In this document: positions 1 to 6,253 of the stretch, in pieces
Numbering within the stretch: the first letter of the stretch is position 1
Layout: each line of letters starts with the position of its first letter
Origin: an uncultured Porphyromonadaceae bacterium
GTDB lineage: Bacteria; Bacteroidota; Bacteroidia; Bacteroidales; CAMTPD01
Assembly: GCA_947074265.1 (NCBI GenBank)
Contig: CAMTPD010000102.1
Coordinates: forward strand, 1 to 6,253
Length of the DNA: 6,253 nucleotides
Direction of reading: 5' to 3'
Translations under genes and position numbers: made by a program
The notes under the pieces: generated by a model
What the model was told of the DNA's origin: nothing
Database searches by the model: none
Seen by the model: only the letters and a program-made list of their open reading frames with translations

Positions 1-125
1 AAAAAATAGATTTTAATGGAGATGTTACCTTAGAAAAGAATGATCAAATCGTTCTTGAATTAAATTCGGCAGATCTTGAGAAACTACACTTACCATTAGT
101 TAGCATGTCACTCGACAATAGCTAA
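1..125 (+). CDS. C-terminal fragment of an unidentified protein
   Basis: An open frame runs from the window edge (first full codon at 3) to TAA at 123-125 and encodes 40 residues; the start lies outside the window. The other two + frames stop within the first 17 bases. The fragment is rich in Leu, Asp, Glu and Asn, and a strong hairpin terminator follows about 33 bases after the stop, which supports it being a true gene end. I do not recognise the family. The pattern GDVTLEKNDQIVLEL followed by DLEKL loosely resembles the last strands and helix of an RCK/TrkA-C regulatory domain, and potassium channel genes do occur near gad genes in some Bacteroides, but a carbohydrate-active enzyme C-terminal sandwich is equally possible. 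Function left open. Confidence 0.6.
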   Translation, partial: KIDFNGDVTLEKNDQIVLELNSADLEKLHLPLVSMSLDNS

Positions 126-158
126 CACATTGCACAATACAACATTTACCTTAAAGCA

Positions 159-187
159 AAACAGGGAGCCAAATTGGCTCCCTGTTT
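159..187. terminator. Bidirectional intrinsic terminator between partial gene and gadB
   Basis: A perfect inverted repeat: 159-171 pairs with 175-187 (13 base pairs, core CAGGGAGCC / GGCTCCCTG) around a 3-base loop. The stem carries A residues on its left and T residues on its right, so a U-rich tail follows it on either strand; the better tract (TTTTGCTTT) is on the - strand, serving gadB. It lies about 33 bases past the + strand stop and about 50 past the gadB stop, the expected place for a shared terminator of convergent genes. Confidence 0.85.
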
Positions 188-193
188 CTAATC

Positions 194-225
194 ATAGAGA
201 TTCATCGCGTTTATACGCTCTCTAT
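194..225 (-). repeat. Small interrupted inverted repeat in the gadB 3' untranslated region
   Basis: ATAGAGA (194-200) pairs with TCTCTAT (219-225), and GCGT (207-210) pairs with ACGC (215-218) around the loop TTAT, leaving a 6-base bulge on the left side. It lies between the gadB stop and the terminator and would be transcribed with gadB. It could be an RNA stability element or chance; there is no U-tract directly after it. Confidence 0.3.
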
Positions 226-237
226 TAGAGAAAAGAC

Positions 238-1674
238 TTATTTCTTCTTCACATGATGAGTGTGAGTAAACACTTTTCCTTTAATTGGTTCTTTTTTCTC
301 CATCGCAATACGAGTTGGCGTTGGATACTCTAATTTTTCCAATTCTTCAATTGCATTACGAATGTCACCTAGAAGCATATCTGCCGAATCTCTGCTAAAG
401 CCCTGACGAGCAACAACACGCATCACAACAATATCTTCAAGAGTTTCTGGCAAAGTATAAGCCGGAACCATCCATCCACTTTGCTTCAATTTATCTTGTA
501 AATCATAAAGTGTCCATTTAGCAGTCTTTTGATATTCCTGCTTCATATGCCAAACAAACAATGGGTTCACGACCTCATCACTGTAGTTCTTAAATGGCTT
601 CATTTTACCAATTTCAGCATGAACATATTTTGTAACCTCCATGCTATTGTATTGCACTTCTTTATAACCTTCAAATCCCAAGCGAATAAATTGATAATAC
701 TGTCCTAATATTTGAGCAGCCGGACGTGAGAAGTTTAAGCCAACTTGAGTAATCTCAGCTCCTAAGTAGTTAACACTAAAATTCATTTCATCTGGCAAAT
801 ACTGTTTATCACGCCATACTACCCAGCCTAAGCCTGGATATACCAGTCCGAATTTATGACCGGAAACACTGATAGACAAAACCCACTTCAAACGGAAATC
901 CCATTCCAACTCAGGTTTTAAGAAAGGTAAAATAAAACCACCCGATGCAGCATCGATATGAATTGGAATATCGTAACCAGTCTTTTTATTATACACTTCC
1001 AGTGCATCATTCAATGCTTTAATATCATCATTAAGACCAGTCCAAGTTACCCCTTCAATACCAACAATACAGATTGTATTCTCATCACACATCGCTAAAG
1101 CAGCTTCCGGATCAAGTGTTGTTTTCTCCAAAGTCAACGGAACTGTTCGCATTTCAATTTGCCATAGTTGTCCAAACTTTTCCCAAACAACCTGCAATCC
1201 TGATGAGATAACAAAGTTTGGTTTATCAAAAGGCTTACCGGCAGCTTGTCTTTTCTTTCTCCAACGAATCCAAGCAGCTACACCACCAAGCATACATGCC
1301 TCAGACGACCCAATACCTACGGCTCCTGTTTTCCATTTATTTGTTTCAGGAGTATTCCATAAGTTAGCAACAATATTGATACACTTCGCAGCCATCACCG
1401 CAACACGAGGATATTCTGTTTCGTCAATATAATTGACATTGATTGCCTCATTCATCAACTTTGTCGCATAATCATCCATATATGTTGTAACGAATGTTGC
1501 CAAATTTAGCGCAGGCTGTGTCTGTGGAAACGTTTCGTCTTTAACCATACGATAGGCAATTTCCGGGGTTGTCGGAGTTTGAGGAATTCTATCAACAGGA
1601 GAGCTTGTTAGCATAACATCAGAACCATACGTTGCAGTTTCTGCATTCCCTTTACGTAGTTTTGAATCATTCAT
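238..1674 (-). CDS. gadB: Glutamate decarboxylase (PLP-dependent, acid resistance)
   Basis: Cytoplasmic group II PLP decarboxylase converting L-glutamate to GABA and CO2 while consuming a proton. Length 478 aa against 466 in E. coli GadB. Visible motifs: LATF at residues 58-61 and D84, matching the E. coli substrate contacts T62/F63/D86; GSSEA at 122-126 (cofactor phosphate region); HIDAASGGF from H239, with D241 binding the pyridine nitrogen; SGHKFG at 271-276, with K274 as the Schiff-base lysine (E. coli K276). Near the C-terminus F-x-H-T (469-472) aligns with E. coli F463-K-H465-T466, so H471 is the likely pH latch, but six more residues (HHVKKK) follow. The acidic N-terminal helix of E. 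coli is replaced by a different, Ser/Thr/Pro-rich leader typical of Bacteroidota enzymes. The ATG at 1674 gives the expected family start; there is no Shine-Dalgarno, only an A/T-rich leader. Divergent from the antiporter gene. Family assignment is very secure. Confidence 0.97.
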   Translation of the reverse strand: MNDSKLRKGNAETATYGSDVMLTSSPVDRIPQTPTTPEIAYRMVKDETFPQTQPALNLATFVTTYMDDYATKLMNEAINVNYIDETEYPRVAVMAAKCINIVANLWNTPETNKWKTGAVGIGSSEACMLGGVAAWIRWRKKRQAAGKPFDKPNFVISSGLQVVWEKFGQLWQIEMRTVPLTLEKTTLDPEAALAMCDENTICIVGIEGVTWTGLNDDIKALNDALEVYNKKTGYDIPIHIDAASGGFILPFLKPELEWDFRLKWVLSISVSGHKFGLVYPGLGWVVWRDKQYLPDEMNFSVNYLGAEITQVGLNFSRPAAQILGQYYQFIRLGFEGYKEVQYNSMEVTKYVHAEIGKMKPFKNYSDEVVNPLFVWHMKQEYQKTAKWTLYDLQDKLKQSGWMVPAYTLPETLEDIVVMRVVARQGFSRDSADMLLGDIRNAIEELEKLEYPTPTRIAMEKKEPIKGKVFTHTHHVKKK

Positions 1675-1745
1675 AATCGTATCAATTTATAATATAAGTA
1701 GTGGTTAATTTATCTCTGCTGTTAAAACAAAAAGATTATCATTTA

Positions 1746-1756
1746 GTTTGACAAAC
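1746..1756. promoter_or_regulatory. Palindrome carrying a TTTG element on each strand
   Basis: GTTTGACAAAC is a perfect palindrome of two 5-base arms around one central base. It lies about 72 bases from the gadB start and about 105 from the transporter start. Each arm supplies the TTTG of a Bacteroides-type -33 box, one facing each gene; the + strand copy is also a perfect TTGACA (1748-1753). It may be an operator, paired promoter elements, or chance. Flanking bases do not extend the symmetry. Confidence 0.35.
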
Positions 1757-1779
1757 ATTCGCAATTCAATCTTTATAAT
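1747..1779 (+). promoter_or_regulatory. Candidate promoter of the antiporter gene
   Basis: TTTGACA at 1747-1753 followed by TATAAT at 1774-1779. The TTGACA-TATAAT spacer is 20 bases, too long for a classic sigma-70 promoter; measured from TTTG it is 23, a little long for the Bacteroides -33/-7 arrangement, and the -7 match to TAnnTTTG is partial. If used, the untranslated leader would be about 75 bases. Confidence 0.3.
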
Positions 1780-1860
1780 TAAATATTAACTAACTCAATA
1801 CAACCAATCAAAAATCAAACGGTTATAAAGAAAACAAAAAACTATAATCAGAATACTTTT

Positions 1861-3348
1861 ATGAAATCAAACAACACTTCATCCAAGATCGGTATTGCAA
1901 CGCTGGCGATTATGAATATCACAGCTGTTGTAAGCTTGCGTGGTCTTCCGGCCGAAGCAGAGTATGGCATTACTTCTGCATTTTATTATTTATTCGCAGC
2001 CATCGTATTTTTGATTCCAACAGCATTGATTGCAGCCGAACTTGCGGCTATGTATCAAGACAAGCAAGGCGGGGTATTCCGTTGGGTTGGAGAAGCATTT
2101 GGCAAGCGTTTAGGCTTTCTTGCAATTTGGCTTCAATGGGTAGAAAGTACGATCTGGTATCCTACCGTTCTTACGTTTGGAGCTGTTTCCATCGCCTTTA
2201 TAGGCATGGATCACACAGCCGATATGAATTTGGCTTCTAATAAGATATATACATTGGTGGTTGTGCTCATCATCTATTGGGCAGCAACACTTATTTCTCT
2301 CAAGGGACTCGATTGGGTCGGAAAAGTTTCCAAAATAGGTGGTATGGTCGGAACAATCATTCCCGCCGGTTTACTTATTGTGCTTGCAATCATCTATCTT
2401 GCAATGGGCGGCAAATCCAAGATGGATTTCTCAGGAGACTTCTTCCCTGATTTTACAAACCTCAACAACCTTGTCCTCGCATCTAGTATCTTCTTATTTT
2501 ATGCCGGGATGGAAATGATGGGGGTACACGTTAAAGACGTAGAAAACCCTTCTAAGAACTATCCGAAAGCTGTATTTATCGGAGCTTTTGTTACTGTTGT
2601 AATCTTTGTATTAGGAACTTTCTCTTTGGGTATTATTATTCCACAAAAAGACATCAACCTTACACAAAGCTTACTTTCCGGCTTCGACAACTACTTTGCG
2701 TTCATACATGCATCATGGTTATCACCGATTATCGCCGTTGCACTTGCATTTGGTGTACTCGCAGGCGTATTAACATGGGTAGCAGGTCCGTCTAAAGGTC
2801 TTTTCGCAGTAGGTAGAGCAGGTTATCTTCCTCCTTTCATGCAAAAGACAAATAAAATTGGTGTGCAAAAAAATATTCTTTACATACAAGGAGGAGTAGT
2901 TACCATTTTGGCAATGTTATTTGTCGTAATGCCTACTGTACAAACCTTCTATCAAATCTTGTCACAGCTTACAGTACTACTATACCTTATCATGTACATG
3001 TTGATGTTTGCCGCTGCAATCTATCTTCGCTATAGAAGCAAAGACAAACCAAGACCATACCGCGTAGGAGCAAAAGGCAACGCAATGATGTGGTTACTTG
3101 CAGGACTTGGTTTCTGCGGATCATTACTAGCATTCTGCTTGAGCTTTATTCCTCCTGCACAAATACCAAGTGGAAGTCCTACCGTATGGTATTCAGTTCT
3201 TGTAGTAGGTTGTATTGTTGTAGTTACCATTCCATTCATCATCTACGCGATGAAGAAACCATCATGGAACAGTTTGAGCGAAGGCGAACAATTTGAACCA
3301 TTCGACTGGGAACTAAAAAATACAGATACTGATACTACTAAAAAGTAA
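1861..3348 (+). CDS. gadC: Glutamate:GABA antiporter-type amino acid permease (APC family)
   Basis: Inner-membrane transporter of 495 aa (E. coli GadC, 511) with about 12 hydrophobic segments, roughly at residues 11-26, 40-62, 83-112, 129-147, 156-182, 202-221, 236-261, 285-310, 337-357, 365-390, 408-430 and 442-463. It reads along GadC by eye: FFPDF at 194-198, YAGMEMMGVHV with E218 (E. coli E218, a transport residue), a VxGPSKG-type motif at 307-313, and YLxxY at 375-379, covering the region of E. coli Y382. In helix 1, GadC's YEYPT-like stretch is replaced by SLRGLPAEAEYG, as in a related subfamily. The 31-residue tail after the last helix is acidic and lacks the His/Arg-rich plug of E. 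coli GadC. Pairing with divergent gadB strongly supports glutamate/GABA exchange; a different amino acid pair cannot be excluded from sequence alone. Start at ATG 1861; no Shine-Dalgarno. Confidence 0.88.
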   Translation: MKSNNTSSKIGIATLAIMNITAVVSLRGLPAEAEYGITSAFYYLFAAIVFLIPTALIAAELAAMYQDKQGGVFRWVGEAFGKRLGFLAIWLQWVESTIWYPTVLTFGAVSIAFIGMDHTADMNLASNKIYTLVVVLIIYWAATLISLKGLDWVGKVSKIGGMVGTIIPAGLLIVLAIIYLAMGGKSKMDFSGDFFPDFTNLNNLVLASSIFLFYAGMEMMGVHVKDVENPSKNYPKAVFIGAFVTVVIFVLGTFSLGIIIPQKDINLTQSLLSGFDNYFAFIHASWLSPIIAVALAFGVLAGVLTWVAGPSKGLFAVGRAGYLPPFMQKTNKIGVQKNILYIQGGVVTILAMLFVVMPTVQTFYQILSQLTVLLYLIMYMLMFAAAIYLRYRSKDKPRPYRVGAKGNAMMWLLAGLGFCGSLLAFCLSFIPPAQIPSGSPTVWYSVLVVGCIVVVTIPFIIYAMKKPSWNSLSEGEQFEPFDWELKNTDTDTTKK

Positions 3349-3384
3349 CAAAATCAGAAAACTGCATCTTCTCTAATAAAAAGA

Positions 3385-3419
3385 CAAAAGGGCTATCCGA
3401 CGATCGGATAGCCCTTTTG
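3385..3419. terminator. Strong bidirectional terminator between antiporter gene and nrdG
   Basis: Perfect 16-base-pair stem: 3385-3400 pairs with 3404-3419 around loop CGA, with the core GGGCTATCCGA / TCGGATAGCCC. A-run on the left and T-run on the right (CTTTTG on +, CCTTTTGTCTTTTT on -) make it usable by both convergent genes. It lies about 36 bases past the antiporter stop and about 28 past the nrdG stop. Confidence 0.9.
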
Positions 3420-3447
3420 CTATAGTAGATTCTAACTAGATACAAAA

Positions 3448-3960
3448 TTAAAATGTAGGGAAAGGAGAGTAGTCATACAATACCACCGTCTTTTCTGCCA
3501 ACGATCGTTGTACATCAATGAGACGCTGGTTTTTACTTCCCCGAAAAATTAGCCCGGGATCTTTCTCCTCTTCAACAAAACGACCGTCTACCATCACATC
3601 AATGTAAGGTAATATTCGCGACAAACGCTCCGAGCCAAGCACTTCATCAAACTCATATCCGGTGTAGCACCAAATATTCTTCTGAGTTTGTTCCTTAATC
3701 ATACGAGCCAATTCGGTAAAAGCTTCTACTTGAAACATCGGATCTCCTCCCGAAAACGTAACTCCGGAATTATCAGCATCCAATATCTGTTTCATCAGAT
3801 CCGTTACCGGAACCAAATTGCCCGTAGTCAAATTCCAAGAAGCCGGGTTATGACAACCTTTGCAGTGATGGGCACATCCGGCCGAATACACCGCCGTTCT
3901 GAACCCCGGACCATCTACAATGGTATCACGCACAACCCGAAGAAGAGACAATTTAGTCAT
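3448..3960 (-). CDS. nrdG: Anaerobic ribonucleoside-triphosphate reductase activating protein (radical SAM)
   Basis: Small radical-SAM activase that uses a [4Fe-4S] cluster and S-adenosylmethionine to generate the glycyl radical on NrdD. 170 aa against 154 in E. coli NrdG. Seen: VDGPGFRT at 15-22; the cluster motif CxxxCxxC with C29, C33 and C36 followed by HNPASW; the SAM-contact stretch VTFSGGDP at 67-74; IWCYTGYEFDE at 96-106; and the C-terminal DVMVDGRFVEE with DPGLIFRGSKNQR, all matching the NrdG family in order. The extra length is a short C-terminal tail (residues 152-170) ending in PFPTF. Its ATG lies inside the last codons of nrdD (overlap ATGACTAA), so the two are cotranscribed and probably translationally coupled. 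Confidence 0.96.
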   Translation of the reverse strand: MTKLSLLRVVRDTIVDGPGFRTAVYSAGCAHHCKGCHNPASWNLTTGNLVPVTDLMKQILDADNSGVTFSGGDPMFQVEAFTELARMIKEQTQKNIWCYTGYEFDEVLGSERLSRILPYIDVMVDGRFVEEEKDPGLIFRGSKNQRLIDVQRSLAEKTVVLYDYSPFPTF

Positions 3961-6160
3961 GACGTACGCGATCGTTTAACTCAGCTAGTTTCGCATTGTT
4001 CCATCGATCTGTCGTACCCACCAAGTATCCTGTAATACGTTGCAGTTTATCCAAATTATCACTACCACAACGCGGACATTCGGTAAGATCGTCGATTGCG
4101 TTCTCAAAGCCACAATCCAAACAACGGTTTCTATTATGATTTACAGAACCGTAACCGATGTTATATTTATCCATCAAGTCAACAACAGACATAATCACCT
4201 CCGGATTATGAGTTGCATCACCATCGATTTCTACATAAAAGATATGTCCGCCACGAGTAAGGTCGTGATACGGAGCCTCTACACTCGCTTTATGCTCTAC
4301 GCTACACTTGTAGTAAACAGGCACGTGGTTTGAGTTGGTATAGTAATCCTTATCTGTAATTCCGGCAATTACACCGAAACGTCTCTTATCCATCTTTGTA
4401 AAGCGACCTGCCAAGCCTTCGGCCGGAGTTGCTAATACACTATAATTGTGTTGGTATTTATCAGAAAATTCGTCAGCTCTTTCCTTCATGTGCGAAATGA
4501 TAGAAAGACCTAGTTTTTGCGAAACCTCATCTTCACCGTGGTGTTTTCCACGTAGAGCGATAAGACATTCGGCAAGGCCGATAAAGCCAAGACCCAGTGT
4601 ACCTTGATTGATCACTGACTCGATCGTATCGTTTGGCGAAAGATTTTCCGAGCCGTTCCAAAGAGAAGACATCAACAATGGGAACTGTTTTGCAAGTGCC
4701 GTCTTCTGGAATTCGAAACGTTCGTGCAATTGAAGAGCAGTAAGCTCTAGCATTGCATCCAACTTTTGCATAAAAGCCTCAATACGCTCAGCCTCATCTT
4801 CGATAGCCATACACTCTATAGCCAAACCTACGATATTAATAGTAGAGAAAGAGATGTTACCACGTCCGGTAGATGTTTTCTCACCGAAACGATTCTCAAA
4901 CACACGTGTACGGCAACCCATCGTTGCAGTCTCGTAGATGTAACGCTCCGGATCATTCTCGTTCCACTTCTCGTGCTGATTAAACGTAGCATCAAGGTTT
5001 AGGAAATTAGGGAAGAAACGACGAGCCGATACTTTACAAGCCAACAAGTACAAATCGTAGTTGCGATCGCCCGGCAAATAGTTTACACCTTTCTTTTTCT
5101 TCCAAATCTGAATAGGGAAAATAGCAGTAGCCTCATTCCCTACCCCACGATAAGTAGAGTGCAACAACTCACGGATGATACAACGACCTTCGCCCGAAGT
5201 ATCCGTTCCATAGTTGACCGAGCTAAAAACAACCTGATTACCACCACGGCTGTGAATGGTATTCATGTTGTGGATAAACGCTTCCATTGCTTGGTGCACA
5301 CGACTCACCGTACGGTTGATCGCATGTTGCACGGTACGTTCATCTCCAGAAAGATCAGCAAGCGGCTTGCTTACATAATCATCTATCTCTATTGTATATA
5401 AATGGCTATAATCTTTCCCGGCCAATTCTTCCAATACTTTCACCTCTTCAATGTAGCTTTCGCGTACATACGGTGCATAGTAGAAGTCGATGGCCGGAAT
5501 CGCTTGTCCGCCGTGCATTTCGTTTTGCGCGGTTTCGAGCGAGATACAACCTTGAATACTCGCTGTTTCGATACGTTTTGCAGGGCGCGACTCCCCGTGA
5601 CCTGCCACGAATCCGTTTTTCAAGATACGATCAAGAGGGTGCTGAACACACGTCAAACTTTTGGTCGGATAGTAATCTTTGTCATGAATATGGATGAATC
5701 CCTGGCGGATGGCATGCTTCACCTCATCAGACAACAAATAATCGTCGACAAAAGGTTTTGTAGTTTCGCTCGCAAACTTCATCATCATTCCTGCCGGAGT
5801 ATCGGCATTCATGTTTGCATTTTCGCGTGTAATATCGTTCGATTTAGCCTCGATGATCTCTAAGAATATATCACGGGTTTTTGCCTGACGTGCTACGCTA
5901 CGCTGATTACGATACGAAATGTATAGCTTTGCTACATCTTTACGTCGACTCTTCATCAATGCCACTTCCACAGCATCTTGAATAGACTCGACAGACATAC
6001 GGCTTTCACCTTTTTCGGCTACTTTGTCCGAGATTAGTTGAGCCAAAGCCAAATCCTCACCATCGGCAGTATGTGCCATTGCTTTTGTAATTGCAGTGAC
6101 AATTTTATCTTTCGTAAAAGATACTACCCTACCGTCGCGTTTTAAAACTTCCTTGATCAT
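3953..6160 (-). CDS. nrdD: Anaerobic (class III) ribonucleoside-triphosphate reductase
   Basis: Cytoplasmic glycyl-radical enzyme reducing ribonucleoside triphosphates to deoxy forms without oxygen. From the ATG at 6160 it is 735 aa. Residues 1-90 form one ATP-cone allosteric domain (VLKRDGRVVSF, then DAVEVALM). The catalytic barrel carries C171 (SLTCVQHP) and C416 (ATMGCRTR), the likely auxiliary and thiyl-radical cysteines of formate-dependent enzymes, plus HSRGGNQVVFSS at 303-314. The C-terminus has a four-cysteine zinc site (C680, C683, C695, C698) and the radical loop RITGYLVG with G711. Start choice: translation could begin at an in-frame TTG at 6175 (five more residues, MTPKD), but MIKEVLKRDGR matches where Bacteroidales relatives begin, and the upstream frame reaches a stop at 6224-6226 with no ATG or GTG. 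First gene of the operon with nrdG. Function is secure; the start is about 70% sure. Confidence 0.96.
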   Translation of the reverse strand: MIKEVLKRDGRVVSFTKDKIVTAITKAMAHTADGEDLALAQLISDKVAEKGESRMSVESIQDAVEVALMKSRRKDVAKLYISYRNQRSVARQAKTRDIFLEIIEAKSNDITRENANMNADTPAGMMMKFASETTKPFVDDYLLSDEVKHAIRQGFIHIHDKDYYPTKSLTCVQHPLDRILKNGFVAGHGESRPAKRIETASIQGCISLETAQNEMHGGQAIPAIDFYYAPYVRESYIEEVKVLEELAGKDYSHLYTIEIDDYVSKPLADLSGDERTVQHAINRTVSRVHQAMEAFIHNMNTIHSRGGNQVVFSSVNYGTDTSGEGRCIIRELLHSTYRGVGNEATAIFPIQIWKKKKGVNYLPGDRNYDLYLLACKVSARRFFPNFLNLDATFNQHEKWNENDPERYIYETATMGCRTRVFENRFGEKTSTGRGNISFSTINIVGLAIECMAIEDEAERIEAFMQKLDAMLELTALQLHERFEFQKTALAKQFPLLMSSLWNGSENLSPNDTIESVINQGTLGLGFIGLAECLIALRGKHHGEDEVSQKLGLSIISHMKERADEFSDKYQHNYSVLATPAEGLAGRFTKMDKRRFGVIAGITDKDYYTNSNHVPVYYKCSVEHKASVEAPYHDLTRGGHIFYVEIDGDATHNPEVIMSVVDLMDKYNIGYGSVNHNRNRCLDCGFENAIDDLTECPRCGSDNLDKLQRITGYLVGTTDRWNNAKLAELNDRVRHD

Positions 6161-6253
6161 ATCTTTGGGAGTCAAATTATGCGTGTTAGGGTGGAAAACA
6201 TTCCGCGTTGCTCTGTACTCTCTTTAGTTCTGTTTTTATTCCCTGTAACACCA
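6161..6253 (-). other. Leader/upstream region of nrdD, cut by the window edge
   Basis: These bases should hold the nrdD leader and perhaps part of its promoter. I see no convincing -33/-7 pair, no NrdR-box pair (ACAC-AT-rich-GTGT form) and no FNR-type TTGAT-N4-ATCAA site. TGTTAGGG (6184-6191) and CCCTGTAACA (6241-6250) form only a loose inverted repeat with a 2-base insertion. The promoter probably lies beyond 6253. Confidence 0.4.

Larger units (their letters stand above)
1675..1860. promoter_or_regulatory. Divergent control region for gadB and the antiporter gene
   Basis: This 186-base A/T-rich interval must hold the promoters of both genes, because each starts at one of its edges. It contains a perfect short palindrome near the centre (1746-1756) and a candidate + strand promoter. 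Leaders on both sides are A/T-rich with no Shine-Dalgarno sequence. On the - strand, TTTG at 1755-1752 followed by TCTTTTTG at 1735-1728 is a weak -33/-7 pair with a 16-base spacer, shorter than usual for the Bacteroides consensus (TTTG, then TAnnTTTG). I see no open reading frame or RNA gene in the interval. Confidence 0.7.

Noticed and set aside
1776..1790. AT-rich near-palindrome (TTAAATATTAA) in the divergent region
   Set aside because: In such A/T-rich DNA a short self-complementary run is expected by chance, and it has no partner copy.
1805..1820. Short direct repeat AATCAAAAATCAAA before the antiporter gene
   Set aside because: Only two copies of a 6-7 base A-rich unit; not distinguishable from background.
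3030..3296. Overlapping frames of 68-70 codons on both strands inside the antiporter gene
   Set aside because: Embedded in a confident membrane-protein coding sequence; they are by-products of its codon pattern.
3688..4035. Open + strand frame of 115 codons across the nrdG/nrdD junction
   Set aside because: Antisense to two secure genes, low-complexity basic translation, no family resemblance.
5402..5863. Open + strand frame of 153 codons (with an overlapping 101-codon frame) inside nrdD
   Set aside because: Lies wholly antisense to the strongly conserved nrdD coding sequence; its translation is Cys/Arg/Phe-rich with no recognisable domain, as expected for a shadow frame.
6184..6250. Loose inverted repeat TGTTAGGG / CCCTGTAACA upstream of nrdD, considered as a riboswitch stem or NrdR site
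   Set aside because: Contains a 2-base mismatch insertion, no conserved riboswitch core between the arms, and no NrdR box consensus.
1..6253. CRISPR array, insertion sequence, tRNA or rRNA
   Set aside because: No spaced repeats, transposase-like frame, terminal inverted repeats or tRNA cloverleaf sequence were seen on either strand.

Overview
The window looks like a piece of a Bacteroidales chromosome from an anaerobic or gut-type bacterium. Three things point there: the decarboxylase and both ribonucleotide reductase proteins read like Bacteroides/Parabacteroides-type family members; no start codon has a clear Shine-Dalgarno sequence, only A/T-rich leaders, as is usual in Bacteroidota; and the base composition is moderately A+T-rich. 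The genus cannot be fixed from this stretch; this rests on remembered family sequences, not on a search.

Layout, left to right. Positions 1-125 hold the last 40 codons of an unidentified + strand gene. It converges on gadB (238-1674, - strand), a pyridoxal-phosphate glutamate decarboxylase, with a perfect bidirectional hairpin terminator between them. A 186-base divergent control region (1675-1860) separates gadB from a 12-helix APC-family transporter of the glutamate:GABA antiporter type (1861-3348, + strand, gadC-like). A second strong hairpin (3385-3419) sits between the transporter and a convergent - strand operon: nrdD (3953-6160, class III anaerobic ribonucleotide reductase) followed by nrdG (3448-3960, its radical-SAM activase), overlapping by 8 bases. 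The final 78-93 bases are the nrdD leader. No gene-free stretch exceeds 300 bases.

How the genes work together. GadB and the antiporter form a complete glutamate-dependent acid resistance module: glutamate enters in exchange for GABA, and decarboxylation consumes a cytoplasmic proton. The two are transcribed divergently, so control would have to come through the shared intergenic region. NrdD and NrdG form the oxygen-sensitive pathway that makes deoxyribonucleotides without air. The two modules are separated by a terminator and share no sign of common control.

I find no previously undescribed system here. The points most worth a second look are at the protein ends that set pH response: the decarboxylase keeps the C-terminal latch histidine but extends past it with a His/Lys tail, while the transporter has a shorter, acidic tail in place of the His/Arg-rich plug of E. 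coli GadC.
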